Assembly: GCF_036010485.1 (NCBI RefSeq)
Contig: NZ_CP108568.1
Coordinates: forward strand, 6,866,001-6,930,000
DNA: 64,000 nt
From: Streptomyces sp. NBC_01198
Lineage (GTDB): Bacteria > Actinomycetota > Actinomycetes > Streptomycetales > Streptomycetaceae
Reading direction: 5' to 3'
The translations under genes were made by a program, and so were the position numbers. Below are positions 47,230 to 59,189 of this stretch, in pieces (the stretch's first letter is position 1; the number at the start of each line of letters is the position of its first letter). Below the pieces are notes generated by a model. That model worked only from the letters and a program-made list of their open reading frames with translations. It had not been told where the DNA came from and searched no databases.

Positions 47230-50200
47230 TCAGGTGACCGTCCAGACGAAGGTCGCGGTGTCGGCCGCGCCCTGCCCGTCCGAGGCCGTCACACCGACCG
47301 TGCTCGTACCCTTCGCCCTCGGGGTGCCCGAGATCACGCCGTCCCTTCCGATGGTCAGCCCGGCCGGCAGCCCGGTCGCGGTGAAGACCGGGGCGGCGCC
47401 GCCGGTCGCCTTCGCGGTGACCGCCAGCCGCACCGGGGTGCCCGCGGGACCGCTCATGCCGTGCGGGTTGGCCACGCTGACCGAGGCCGCCGCGGTGGCG
47501 GCCGCACCGACCGTCTTCGCGGTCATCGCGGTGGCGACGTTCAGCGTCCCGGTCAGCGGCAGGTTCCGCGACGAGTCGCCGACCTGGATCTGGTAACCGC
47601 CCGCCGCCGTCGTCCAGTTGTTCCCGGCGGTGCTCCAGTACGCCAGGTCGTGCGCGGTCACCGTGAAGGTCACCTTCGCGCTGGCGCCCGGCTGCAGGTC
47701 CACCCGCTGGAAGCCCTTGAGCTGCCTGGCGGGCTCGCCGGTGGAGGCCGGGTCGCCGACGTAGAGCTGGGCGATCTCGGCCCCCGCCCTGCTGCCGGTG
47801 TTGGTGACGGTCGCGCTCACCGTGGCGTTGCCGCTGCCGTCCAGCGCCCCCACCTGCAGCCCGGAGAAGCCGAAGGTGGTGTACGACAGGCCGAACCCGA
47901 ACGGGAACAGCGGGGTGATGTTCTGCGCGTCGTACCAGCGGTATCCGACCTTGAGGCCCTCGCTGTACTGCACGTTGCCGTTGCCCGGCCACTGTGCCGC
48001 GGTGTGCGCCGGCACGTCGTTCAGCGAGGCGGGGAAGGTCACCGGCAGCTTGCCCGACGGGTTGACGTCGCCGAACAGCAGCGCGGCAAGGGAGTTGCCG
48101 ACCTCCTGGCCGGCGTACCACTCCTCGATGACGCCCTTGACCTGTGCCAGCCACGGCATGGTCACCGCGGAGCCGGTGTTGAGCACCACGACCGTGTTCG
48201 GGTTGGCCGCGGCCACCTGCTGGACCAGCGTGTTCTGGGAGTTGGGCAGGTCGATGCTGCCCAGGTCGGCGCCCTCGTTCTCGCCGTAGCCGACGCAGAC
48301 CACCGCCACGCTCGCCGAACGCGCCGCGCTCACGGCCGCGTTGACGTCGTTGCCGTCGTTGTACGTCACCGTGGCACCCGCGCCGGCCCGGGCCTTGATC
48401 GCGTCGATCGGCGCCTTCGTGCCCGAACTGGTCGCGGTGGCGCTGCCGCCGCCGACGCTGCGCACCCCGGCGCCGCCGTCCGGGCCGATCACCGCGATCG
48501 AGGTCGCGCTGCTGCCCGACAGCGGCAGCACGCCGCTGTTCTTCAGCAGCACCGAGCCCTGCTCGGCGACCTGCCGGGCGGTGGTCTGGTGCGCAGCGCT
48601 GGTGACCACCGAGTCGCGGTTGCCGGTCTTGTGCTTCTCGAAGATCCCGAAGGCGAACATCTGGGTGAGCACCCGGCTGACCATCGTGTTGAGCGTCGCC
48701 TGGCTGACGGTGCCGTTGGCGAGCGCCTGCGAGAGGAAGTCGGCGTAGAAGTAACCGCCGGGCATCTCGATGGTCATGCCGTTGTTCGCCGAGTCCACCG
48801 TGGAGTGCGCGCCGCCCCAGTCGCTGGTGACGAAGCCGCCGAAACCGGCCTGCTGGTAGAGCGCGTTGTTCAGCAGGTTCGCGTTCTGGCAGGCGTAGAC
48901 CCCGTTGACGGTGGAGTAGGCGCACATCACCGATGCCGACGCGCCCTTGCTCACCGCGGCCTGGAAGGCCGGGAAGTAGATCTCCTGCAAGGTGCGCTGG
49001 TCGACGATCGCGTTGTCCGCCGGCCCGTTGCGGTTGGTCTCCTGGTTGTAGACCGCCACGTGCTTCGCCTCGGCCATCACGCCCTGGCTCTGGATGCCCT
49101 GGATGCTCGCGGTGGCCATCTGGGCGCTCAGGTAGGGGTCCTCGCTGTAGGTCTCGAAGGCCCTGCCCCAGCGCGGGTCACGGACGATGTTCATCGTCGG
49201 GCCGAGCGCCACGTCCGCGCCCTTGCCGGCGAACTCGGCCCCGGCGACGGTGCCGTAGCTCTTCTGCAGCGCGGTGTCCCAGGTCGCCGCGGACGACACA
49301 GCGGACGGCAGCTGGGTCACGCCGCCGAAGCCGTCGCCGACCCCGCTCGGTCCGTCGTGGAAGCCCATCGCCGGGATGCACAGCGACGGGATCGCCGACA
49401 TGTCGCCGATGTACGGCTGGGTGGCGCCGTTGCCGTGCAGCATCTGGATCTTCTGCGCCTGCGTCATCTGCCCGAGCAACTGGGCGACCCGGGTGGCCAC
49501 CGGGGCGGTGGAGCCGACCCACGGGCAGTCGCCGTTGCCGCCGCCGGGCGGCGTCGTGGCGTCACCGGGGGTGAGGACGGTGAAGTCCCACAGCGAGTAG
49601 CCGTACTGGGTGGCGCGCTGGGTGCCGTACATCCGCACGTAGCGGCCGGTCGCGGTGAAGGAGTGCGTCTCGGTGCCGCCGGGTCCCGCCGTGGTGGAGT
49701 AGACGGTGGTCCAGGTGCTGCCGTTGTCGGAGACCTGGATCTGGAAGGCCTTGGCGTAGGCCGCCTCCCAGGTCAGGCTCACCCCGCAGACCGACTGCGA
49801 GGAGCCCAGGTCGACCTGGACCCACTGCGGGTCGGCCGCGGCGCTCGACCAGCGGGTGCCGGGGTCGCCGTCGAAGGCCGCGGAGGCGGGGGTGCCGGCG
49901 TTCTCGGTCGACGAGGCGGTCGCCTGCTTGCCGATCGCCGCCGTGGTGTTGCCGCAGGCGGCCGGCTGGCTGCCGGAGCCGCCCCAGACCTGGAACTCCC
50001 ACAGCGAGTAGCCGTAGGCGGTGGCGCGGGCGGTGCCGTACACCCGCACGTAGCGCCCGGTGCCGGTGACGTTCAGGGACTGGGTGCCGCCGGTGCCGGT
50101 CGTGGTGGAGTAGACGTCGGTCCAGCTGGTGGCGTTGTCGGAGACCTGGACCTTGAAGGCGGACGCGTAGGCCGACTCCCAGTTCAGCACGACCTTGCTG

Positions 50201-50508
50201 ACCGGCTGCGAGGAGCCGAGGTCGACCTGGAGCCACTGCGGGTCGGCGAAGGCGCTGGACCAGCGGGTGCCGGTGTTGCCGTCGACCGCCGCGGAGGCGG
50301 GGGTGCCGGCGTTCTCGCTGGAGGACGCGGTCGCCGTCTTGCCCTGGGAGAGCAGCACCGGGTCGGCAGCCCGGGCGATCCTGGGCGTGGCCACCAGGGC
50401 CAGCGCGACGACCAGGACGAAGCCGATGACGGCGGCGAGCCGGGACTGTGCGGCGGTGAGCCGCCGCCGCCGAAGGGGTGGGGGAGCGCCGAACGAGGCT
50501 TGCAGCAT
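47230..50508 (-). CDS. Secreted GH3 beta-glucosidase with two N-terminal discoidin domains
   Basis: A 1092-residue secreted enzyme. Signal peptide with cleavage near ARA-A (residue 47); discoidin/CBM32 domains at about 48-175 and 185-315; GH3 catalytic domains about 330-880 with nucleophile Asp563 in FVTSDWGG and the AEAKHVAVYN His/Lys motif; a fibronectin-III-like domain (EIAQLYVGDPAS..RQLKGFQRV); and a C-terminal putative-Ig (He_PIG-like) module (GLPAGLTIGRDGVISGTPRAKGTST). It would release glucose from beta-glucan oligomers, complementing the GH16 enzyme encoded 117 bp upstream. The discoidin modules are almost identical to those of the GH16 protein. ATG 50508 has GAGAGG upstream. Confidence 0.93.
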   Translation of the reverse strand: MLQASFGAPPPLRRRRLTAAQSRLAAVIGFVLVVALALVATPRIARAADPVLLSQGKTATASSSENAGTPASAAVDGNTGTRWSSAFADPQWLQVDLGSSQPVSKVVLNWESAYASAFKVQVSDNATSWTDVYSTTTGTGGTQSLNVTGTGRYVRVYGTARATAYGYSLWEFQVWGGSGSQPAACGNTTAAIGKQATASSTENAGTPASAAFDGDPGTRWSSAAADPQWVQVDLGSSQSVCGVSLTWEAAYAKAFQIQVSDNGSTWTTVYSTTAGPGGTETHSFTATGRYVRMYGTQRATQYGYSLWDFTVLTPGDATTPPGGGNGDCPWVGSTAPVATRVAQLLGQMTQAQKIQMLHGNGATQPYIGDMSAIPSLCIPAMGFHDGPSGVGDGFGGVTQLPSAVSSAATWDTALQKSYGTVAGAEFAGKGADVALGPTMNIVRDPRWGRAFETYSEDPYLSAQMATASIQGIQSQGVMAEAKHVAVYNQETNRNGPADNAIVDQRTLQEIYFPAFQAAVSKGASASVMCAYSTVNGVYACQNANLLNNALYQQAGFGGFVTSDWGGAHSTVDSANNGMTIEMPGGYFYADFLSQALANGTVSQATLNTMVSRVLTQMFAFGIFEKHKTGNRDSVVTSAAHQTTARQVAEQGSVLLKNSGVLPLSGSSATSIAVIGPDGGAGVRSVGGGSATATSSGTKAPIDAIKARAGAGATVTYNDGNDVNAAVSAARSASVAVVCVGYGENEGADLGSIDLPNSQNTLVQQVAAANPNTVVVLNTGSAVTMPWLAQVKGVIEEWYAGQEVGNSLAALLFGDVNPSGKLPVTFPASLNDVPAHTAAQWPGNGNVQYSEGLKVGYRWYDAQNITPLFPFGFGLSYTTFGFSGLQVGALDGSGNATVSATVTNTGSRAGAEIAQLYVGDPASTGEPARQLKGFQRVDLQPGASAKVTFTVTAHDLAYWSTAGNNWTTAAGGYQIQVGDSSRNLPLTGTLNVATAMTAKTVGAAATAAASVSVANPHGMSGPAGTPVRLAVTAKATGGAAPVFTATGLPAGLTIGRDGVISGTPRAKGTSTVGVTASDGQGAADTATFVWTVT

Positions 50509-50624
50509 GGGGGGTCGCCTCTCTCACCCGGCGCTCGGGTGGCCGCCGGACGTGGTGGGGGGAAGAGAAGGGCGGATGCCCGGGTCCCAGGCTGCGGGAC
50601 CCGGGCATCCGGGCGGATCATGCG

Positions 50625-52805
<2,181 letters not shown>

Positions 52806-53144
52806 GGCGTCTCCTGGGTGCGTGTGAGAGCGCTCTCTGGTTGCTGTGATGATTACGGCGCTGTTGCTGACACGTCAAGAAAGTGAACGAGATTGGTACC
52901 ACTGTTTCAGGTCGCCCCGGCTTGCCGTCGAGCTCCGAACGATCTGCGAACTCCTTGCCCGCAAAGACGAGTTATGCGGCATCTCGTTGGCTGCAAGATC
53001 TTGACACTCCGTGAGCCCGCGGTGGCCCGGTGGCGCCGGGGGTGTGAACCCGCCGTCTCCCGACGCGCCGCGCGGCCCGTTCCCCTTTCCCGTGCCTAGG
53101 CTGTCCGGACCAGTGAGATCGCCCGGAGCGGGAAAGGTCATGGG
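52806..53144. other. Divergent intergenic region, GH16 promoter side plus FUSC upstream region
   Basis: Of this 339-bp gap, the 75 bp next to the GH16 gene hold its promoter and operator (listed separately). The remainder, up to the FUSC-like gene, contains an AT-richer patch near 52840-52920 and no recognisable gene or RNA. Confidence 0.5.
52826..52878 (-). promoter_or_regulatory. GH16/GH3 promoter with LacI-type palindrome
   Basis: Minus strand: -35 TTGACG (52873-52878), exactly 17 bp, -10 TAATCA (52850-52855). Downstream, GAGAGCGCTCTC (52826-52837) is a perfect 12-bp palindrome related to CebR-type operators (GAGCGCTC core). Its place just after the expected transcription start fits repression by a LacI-family regulator relieved by a glucan oligosaccharide. 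Confidence 0.7.
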
Positions 53145-54386
53145 ATGCCCGATGTTCCAGAACCCATGGTCAAGCTCGTCCGATGGAGCGCAGAACCCGC
53201 CGCGGCGCAGATCCTGCGCTCCACCACGGCGGCCGTCATCGCCTTCGTGGTCGCGGTGTGGCTGCTGCCGAACCCCGCCCCGCTGACCGCGCCGCTCACC
53301 GCGCTGCTGGTGGTCCAGGTGACGCTGTACTCCACCCTCACCACCGGCATCAACCGGGTCAACGCGGTGGTAGCGGGGGTGCTGATCGCCATCGTCTTCA
53401 GCGCGCTGGTCGCGCTGACCTGGTGGAGTCTCGGCCTGACCATCCTCACCTCGCTGCTGATCGGCCGGTTCGTGAAGGCCGGCGAGTTCGAGGTGGAGGT
53501 GGCGATCAGCGCGATGCTGGTGCTCGGCGTGGCCCAGGTGGCGAGCACCGCCTGGGACCGGATCTTCGAGACGCTGATCGGGGCCGCGGTCGGGCTGCTG
53601 TTCAACCTGCTCGCGCCACCGGTCTGGGTGCAGTCCGCGGGCGGGTCGATCGAGTCACTGGCCCGCCGGATGGGCCGGCTGTTCAGAAGCATGGGCGGCG
53701 AGGTCACCGGACAGCTGCCGGTCTCCCGCGCCGCCTCCCGGCTGCACGAGGCGCGCCGCGTCGACCACGCCATCGCTGAGGTGGACGCCTCGCTGCGGCA
53801 GGCGGAGGACAGCCTGCGGTGGAATCCGCGGGTGCGCGAGGGAGCGCTCTCCCGGATCGTGCTGCGGACCGGTCTGGACACCCTGGAGATCTGCGCGGTG
53901 GTGCTCAGGGTGATGTCCCGCACGCTCACCGACCTGGCCAAGCAGCGGACCGGCGAGGAGCTGTTCCCGCAGGACGTGGCCGGCGAGCTGGAGGAGCTGT
54001 TCGATCACATCGCGTATGCGATCGAGAGCTTCGCGGTGCTGATCACCAGCCAGATCTCGGCCAACGCGGAGGCCGCGGAGGACCGGCTCGCCAAGGCGCT
54101 CACCGACAGCGCGCTGAGCCGTGACCGGATCGCCGACCTGCTGCTGATCAAGGTGCAGGAGCACCCCAGGCAGTGGCAGTTGCACGGCGCCCTGCTGGCC
54201 GAGGTGGACCGGATCCTGGACGAGCTGGCGGTGGAGAAACGCTCCGAACGGCTGGTCGAGGAGCTGGACCGGATCGGCAGCGAGATGAGCGAGCGGCACC
54301 CCCGGCTGGTGATGATCAAGCGCCGGCTGGACAGCAGCACGGTCTACCAGCGCTCGTCCGCCGCCTTCCGGGACGCCTTCAAGTAG
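53145..54386 (+). CDS. FUSC/aromatic-acid-exporter-like membrane protein
   Basis: A 413-residue protein. Residues 25-165 contain about six transmembrane helices in the FUSC/ArAE pattern (TTAAVIAFVVAVWLLPN, TALLVVQVTLYSTLTTGI, VVAGVLIAIVFSALVAL, FETLIGAAVGLLFNLLAPP). The remaining 245 residues are long amphipathic helices (coiled-coil-like, HEARRVDHAIAEVDASLRQA and beyond) on the cytosolic side. The role is not defined in streptomycetes; relatives are proposed transporters. ATG 53145 follows AAAGG; ATG 53166 is a possible alternative. It is divergent from the GH16 gene and appears monocistronic. Confidence 0.82.
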   Translation: MPDVPEPMVKLVRWSAEPAAAQILRSTTAAVIAFVVAVWLLPNPAPLTAPLTALLVVQVTLYSTLTTGINRVNAVVAGVLIAIVFSALVALTWWSLGLTILTSLLIGRFVKAGEFEVEVAISAMLVLGVAQVASTAWDRIFETLIGAAVGLLFNLLAPPVWVQSAGGSIESLARRMGRLFRSMGGEVTGQLPVSRAASRLHEARRVDHAIAEVDASLRQAEDSLRWNPRVREGALSRIVLRTGLDTLEICAVVLRVMSRTLTDLAKQRTGEELFPQDVAGELEELFDHIAYAIESFAVLITSQISANAEAAEDRLAKALTDSALSRDRIADLLLIKVQEHPRQWQLHGALLAEVDRILDELAVEKRSERLVEELDRIGSEMSERHPRLVMIKRRLDSSTVYQRSSAAFRDAFK

Positions 54387-54558
54387 TCGGCGCCGCCCGC
54401 CCGGGACGCCGCTCTCCGGCCGCACTGCGGCCGCGCACCGCCACCGCCCCGGTGCCGGTGCGCCAACTTCCTGTGCCCGCGCGCGAATCGTTGCCTGCCG
54501 GGGCGTAGACGCCGCCGTAGCGCGTCTGTAACACTCTGCCAACACGTACGCAAATTAT

Positions 54559-54584
54559 GAGCAGAACAACGATGGATCTGCGTG
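54559..54584. promoter_or_regulatory. Motif shared with the other GH87 gene (copy 2)
   Basis: GCAGAACAACGATGG-A-TCT-G-CG, 94-119 bp before the ATG. About 19 of 26 positions match 4809-4834, in the opposite orientation relative to its gene but at nearly the same distance from the start. Confidence 0.4.
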
Positions 54585-54677
54585 GGATGCGCGCAACTTC
54601 ACATGCTCATCCCGCACGTTTCGAATAGCTCTTCTCGCCCTTCCCCTGATCTTCCCCACACGACACAGAGGGACGTT

Positions 54678-57600
54678 ATGAGAACGAAGCGCTCGATCCC
54701 ACGGCTGATGGCGGGGGTGGTGGCCACCAGCACGCTGTTGCTGGGCGGTTCCGCCCTGCCCGCCATGGCCGCGGGAGCGCCGGACCTTGCCTCGGGCAAG
54801 GCGGCATCGGCCAGCAGTACCAGCGGCAAGAACACCGCCGACCGGCTCGACGACGGCGACCGGAACTCCTACTGGGAGAGCTCGGGCAGCGCCCTGCCCC
54901 AGTGGGCGCAGGTCAACCTGGGCAGCAGCACCCTGATCGACAAGGTGCAGCTCAAGGTGCCGGCGTCCTGGAGTGCCCGCACCGAGACGCTGTCGCTGCA
55001 GGCCAGTGACGACGGCACGCTGTTCTCCACGGTGGTCGGCTCGAAGGCGTACACCTTCACGCCCGCCAAGGACAACACGGTCACGATCAGCTTCCCGGCC
55101 ACCAAGGCGCGCTACCTGCGAGCCGACGTGTCGGGGAACTCCGCGGCCAAGACGGCCCAGCTGTCCGAGCTGACCGTGCAGGCCGCCGCGGCCGCCACCG
55201 ACAACCTCGCGGCCGGCAAGCCCACCGCCGAGTCCGGCCACGCCGACGTCTACGGCTCGGGCAACGCGGTCGACGGCAACGCCGACACCTACTGGGAGAG
55301 CAGCAACAACGCCTTCCCGCAGTGGCTCAGGGTCGACCTGGGCTCCGCGGTGCCGGTCAACAAGGTGGTGCTGAAGCTGCCGCCCGCCACCTCGTGGGCG
55401 ACCCGCACCGAGACGCTCGCCGTCCAGGGCAGCACCGACGGGACGAACTTCAGCAACCTGGTCGCCTCCACGGGTTACACCTTCAACCCGTCGAGCGGCA
55501 ACACGGCGACCATCACCTTCAACACCGCCACCACCCGCTACGTCAGGCTGAACGTCACCGGGAACACCGGCTGGCCGGCCGGCCAGATATCCGAGTTCGA
55601 GGTGTACGGCCCGGCCACCGGCGACGTCACCGCCCCCTCGGCGCCGGCGAACCTGGCGTACACCCAGCCCGCCTCCGGCCAGATCAAGCTGACCTGGAGC
55701 GCGGCCACCGACAACACGGCCGTCACCGGCTACGACATCTACGCCAACGGCCAGCTGCGCAGCTCGGTTGCCGGCAACGTGCTGACGTACACCGACAGCC
55801 AGCCCACCACCGCGACGGTCTCGTACTACGTACGGGCCAAGGACGCGGCGGGCAACCAGTCGGGGAACAGCAACACCGTGACCCGTACCGGCACTTCGGG
55901 CGACACCCAGGCGCCCACCGCGCCCGGCAGCCTCGCCTACACCCAGCCCGCCTCCGGCCAGATCAAGCTGACCTGGAGCGCGTCGAGCGACAACACGGCC
56001 GTCACCGGCTACGAGGTCTTCGCGGGCGGCAGCAAGATCGCCACCACCGGCGGCAGCACGCTCACCTACACCGACAGCCAGCCGGACTCCGCCACGGTGT
56101 CGTACTTCGTCCGCGCGATCGACGCGGCGGGCAACGAGTCGGGCAACAGCAACACGGTGACCCGTACCGGCACCACCCCGCCCACCGGCGGCACCAACCA
56201 GGCGCTCGGCAAGCCGATCACGGCCACCTCCACCGTGCAGAACTTCGTCGCGGCCAACGCCGACGACGGTGACCTCACCACGTACTGGGAGGGCTCGGGC
56301 ACCAGCTCGCTGACCGTCTCGCTCGGCGCCAACGTCGACACCAGCTCGGTCGTGGTCAAGCTCAACCCCAGCTCCGCCTGGGGCGCGCGCACCCAGACCA
56401 TCGAGGTCCAGGGCCGCGAGCAGAGCGCGAGCGGCTTCACCCAGCTGACCGCGCCCAAGAGCTACTCCTTCGACCCCGCCTCCGGCAACACCGTGACCAT
56501 CCCGGTCACCTCGCGGGTCGCCGACGTCCGGCTGATCTTCAGCAACAACTCCGGCGCCGGCGGCGGCCAGGCCGCCGAAGTCCAGGTCATCGGCGTCCCG
56601 GGTCCGAACCCGGACCTCACGGTGACCGGGCTGACCGCGTCGCCGTCCGCGCCGGTGGAGACCGACCCGATCACGCTCAGCGCGACGGTGAAGAACATCG
56701 GCACCAACGCCTCGCCCGCCAGCAACGTCAACCTCTACCTCGGCACCGTCAAGGTCGGCACCGCGAGCGTCGGCGCACTGGCGGCCGGCGCGAGCAGCAC
56801 CGTGACGGCGACCATCGGCGCCAAGGACGCGGGCAGCTACCAGCTGACCGCCAAGGTCGACGAGGCGAACGCCGTCGTCGAGCAGAACGAGACCAACAAC
56901 TCCTACACCAACCCCACCGCCCTGGTGGTCAAGCCGGTCGACACCTCCGACCTGGTCGCCTCGCCGGTGGCGTGGTCGCCGGGCAACCCGTCAGCGGGCA
57001 ACAACGTCACCTTCTCGGTGGCGATCAAGAACCAGGGCACCGTCGCCGCCGCCTCGGGTGCGCACAACATCACCCTGACGGTCGCCGACGCGACCACAGG
57101 CAGCGTGGTCAAGACGCTCACCGGCTCCTACAGCGGCGCCATCGCGGCCGGGGCCACCACCAGCCCGGTCAGCCTGGGCAGCTGGACCGCGGTCAACGGC
57201 AAGTACACGGTGAAGACCGTGATCGCGCCGGACGCCAACGAGCTGTCGATCAAGCAGGCCAACAACACCAGCACCCAGTCGCTGTTCGTGGGCCGCGGCG
57301 CCAACATGCCGTACGACACCTACGAGGCCGAGTCCGGTGTGCTGGCCGGCGGTGCGACGGTGCTCGGGCCGAACCGCACCATCGGCGACCCCGCCGGTGA
57401 GGCGTCGGGCCGCAAGACGGTGCACCTGGCCGCCAACGGCGCCTCGGTGGAGTTCACCACCCTGAACAGCACCAACACCCTGGTGACCCGTTTCAACATC
57501 CCGGACGGCACCGACTCGACGACCCTTGACATCTACGTCGACGGCACCTTCCTCAAGACCATCAGCCTCACCTCGAAGTACGAGTGGCTGTACGGCGACG

Positions 57601-58958
57601 AGGCCAGCCCCGGCAACTCGCCCGGTTCCGGCGCGCCGCGGCACATCTACGACGAGGCCAACGTGCTGCTCGGGACGACCGTCCCGGCCGGCCACAAGAT
57701 CCGGCTGCAGAAGGACGCGGCCAACTCCGCGGCCTACTACAACATCGACTCCATCGACCTGGAGCAGGCCACCGCGATCCCCAACCCCGACGCGACGAAG
57801 TACGTCGTGCCGGCCGGCTTCACCCAGCAGGACGTGCAGAACGCGCTGGACACCGCACGGCAGGACACCACCAAGCTCGGTGTCTACCTGCCCGCGGGCG
57901 ACTACCAGACGTCCAGCAAGTTCAACGTGTACGGCCGCGCCATCAACGTCCTGGGCGCCGGTCCCTGGTTCACCCGCTTCGTCACCCCGACCGGGCAGGA
58001 GAACACCGACAACGGCTTCCTGGCCTCCGCCAGCGGGACCAAGTTCAGCGGCTTCGGGTTCTTCGGCAACTACACCAGCCGGATCGACGGCCCGGGCAAG
58101 CCGTGGGACCTGACCGGCGTGTCCGACATGACCATCGACAACGTGTGGATCGAGCACACCATCGTCGGGGTCTGGGGCACCAACGTCGACAACTCGACCA
58201 TCTCCAACCTGCGGATCCGCGACACCTTCGCCGACGGCGTCAACCTGACCAACGGCAGCAGCGGCAACACGGTCAGCAACATCGAGGCCAGGTCCACCGG
58301 TGACGACAGTTTCGCGCTCTTCCCGGCTATCGACCACACCAACGAGCAGGAGCTCAACAACACCTTCCAGAACCTCACGGTGAAGACCGTCTGGCGGGCC
58401 GCCGGCCTGGCCGTGTACGGCGGCGGCGGCAACAAGTTCAGCAACCTCTACATCGCCGACAGCCTCACCTACCCGGGCATCACCATCGGGTCGCTCGCCT
58501 TCGGCGGCATCCCGGCGCTCGGCTTCGAGTCCTCACCGCAGACCACCTTCTCCAACATCTCGCTGGTCAGGGACGGCGGTCACTTCTGGGGACAGCAGGC
58601 CTTCCCCGCGCTGTGGATCTACTCGGCGGAGTTCAAGCTCCAGGGGCTGCGCATCAACGACGTGGACATCACCGACCCGACGTATTCGGGCGTGATGTTC
58701 CAGACCAAGTGGAACGGCAGCACCTCGCTCAACCCGATCAGCGACACGGTCTTCACCAACCTGTCGGTGACCGGCGCCCACAAGAGCGGTGACGCCTTCG
58801 ACGCCAAGTCGGGCTTCGGACTGTGGGCCAACCCGCAGCCCGAATCCGGGCAGGGCCCGGCGGTCGGATCCGTGACCATCAACGGGCTGCACGAGAGCGA
58901 CAACGCGGTGGACATCCAGAACACCACCTCCACCTTCACCATCACCGTCAACAACTAG
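54678..58958 (+). CDS. Giant secreted GH87-like beta-helix enzyme with discoidin, FN3, CARDB and CBM35-like modules
   Basis: A 1426-residue secreted protein. Order: signal peptide (1-32); discoidin domains at about 36-170 and 175-312; two FN3 domains (about 315-495) whose DNA is nearly duplicated; a third discoidin (about 505-645); two CARDB domains (about 650-870); a CBM35-like domain (about 875-1030); and a right-handed beta-helix (about 1035-1426). ADGVN and GDDS supply Asp1186, Asp1209 and Asp1210 with the 0/+23/+24 spacing of GH87 catalytic aspartates, as in the enzyme encoded at 2.3 kb. Alpha-1,3-glucan of fungal walls is the expected substrate. Many binding modules suggest tight adhesion to particulate material. 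GAGGG precedes ATG 54678. A strong terminator follows. Confidence 0.85.
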   Translation: MRTKRSIPRLMAGVVATSTLLLGGSALPAMAAGAPDLASGKAASASSTSGKNTADRLDDGDRNSYWESSGSALPQWAQVNLGSSTLIDKVQLKVPASWSARTETLSLQASDDGTLFSTVVGSKAYTFTPAKDNTVTISFPATKARYLRADVSGNSAAKTAQLSELTVQAAAAATDNLAAGKPTAESGHADVYGSGNAVDGNADTYWESSNNAFPQWLRVDLGSAVPVNKVVLKLPPATSWATRTETLAVQGSTDGTNFSNLVASTGYTFNPSSGNTATITFNTATTRYVRLNVTGNTGWPAGQISEFEVYGPATGDVTAPSAPANLAYTQPASGQIKLTWSAATDNTAVTGYDIYANGQLRSSVAGNVLTYTDSQPTTATVSYYVRAKDAAGNQSGNSNTVTRTGTSGDTQAPTAPGSLAYTQPASGQIKLTWSASSDNTAVTGYEVFAGGSKIATTGGSTLTYTDSQPDSATVSYFVRAIDAAGNESGNSNTVTRTGTTPPTGGTNQALGKPITATSTVQNFVAANADDGDLTTYWEGSGTSSLTVSLGANVDTSSVVVKLNPSSAWGARTQTIEVQGREQSASGFTQLTAPKSYSFDPASGNTVTIPVTSRVADVRLIFSNNSGAGGGQAAEVQVIGVPGPNPDLTVTGLTASPSAPVETDPITLSATVKNIGTNASPASNVNLYLGTVKVGTASVGALAAGASSTVTATIGAKDAGSYQLTAKVDEANAVVEQNETNNSYTNPTALVVKPVDTSDLVASPVAWSPGNPSAGNNVTFSVAIKNQGTVAAASGAHNITLTVADATTGSVVKTLTGSYSGAIAAGATTSPVSLGSWTAVNGKYTVKTVIAPDANELSIKQANNTSTQSLFVGRGANMPYDTYEAESGVLAGGATVLGPNRTIGDPAGEASGRKTVHLAANGASVEFTTLNSTNTLVTRFNIPDGTDSTTLDIYVDGTFLKTISLTSKYEWLYGDEASPGNSPGSGAPRHIYDEANVLLGTTVPAGHKIRLQKDAANSAAYYNIDSIDLEQATAIPNPDATKYVVPAGFTQQDVQNALDTARQDTTKLGVYLPAGDYQTSSKFNVYGRAINVLGAGPWFTRFVTPTGQENTDNGFLASASGTKFSGFGFFGNYTSRIDGPGKPWDLTGVSDMTIDNVWIEHTIVGVWGTNVDNSTISNLRIRDTFADGVNLTNGSSGNTVSNIEARSTGDDSFALFPAIDHTNEQELNNTFQNLTVKTVWRAAGLAVYGGGGNKFSNLYIADSLTYPGITIGSLAFGGIPALGFESSPQTTFSNISLVRDGGHFWGQQAFPALWIYSAEFKLQGLRINDVDITDPTYSGVMFQTKWNGSTSLNPISDTVFTNLSVTGAHKSGDAFDAKSGFGLWANPQPESGQGPAVGSVTINGLHESDNAVDIQNTTSTFTITVNN

Positions 58959-58971
58959 GGCCGCAGGCCAG

Positions 58972-59012
58972 AGGCGGTGCCCGCGTTCGAAAGCTGAACG
59001 CGGGCACCGCCT
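58972..59012 (+). terminator. Strong hairpin terminator
   Basis: A perfect 17-bp stem (58972-58988 with 58996-59012), 7-base loop, followed by GCTTTCC, 13 bp after the stop. Confidence 0.85.
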
Positions 59013-59071
59013 GCTTTCCGTGACGGACCGTTGACCCGCCGAATTTGTCTTCAGCTGATGAACGTGGGGTC

Positions 59072-59100
59072 TTGACGGGGCATTGGTCTAGTCCTACGGT
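59072..59100 (+). promoter_or_regulatory. Chitinase promoter with degenerate DasR-like box
   Basis: TTGACG (59072-59077), 17 bp, TACGGT (59095-59100). Inside the spacer, TTGGTCTAGTCC (59083-59094) keeps TGGTCTAG of the DasR element but has a changed right half. Only one box is seen, against two at the chitinase gene starting at 12270. Confidence 0.6.
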
Positions 59101-59189
59101 CACCGGTGCGTCGACAGTCAGGTCGGCGTCCACCGTTCATTCACCTGAATCGACGGTCCGGGCTGTCCGCTACCGGAAGGCCTCCCCCC

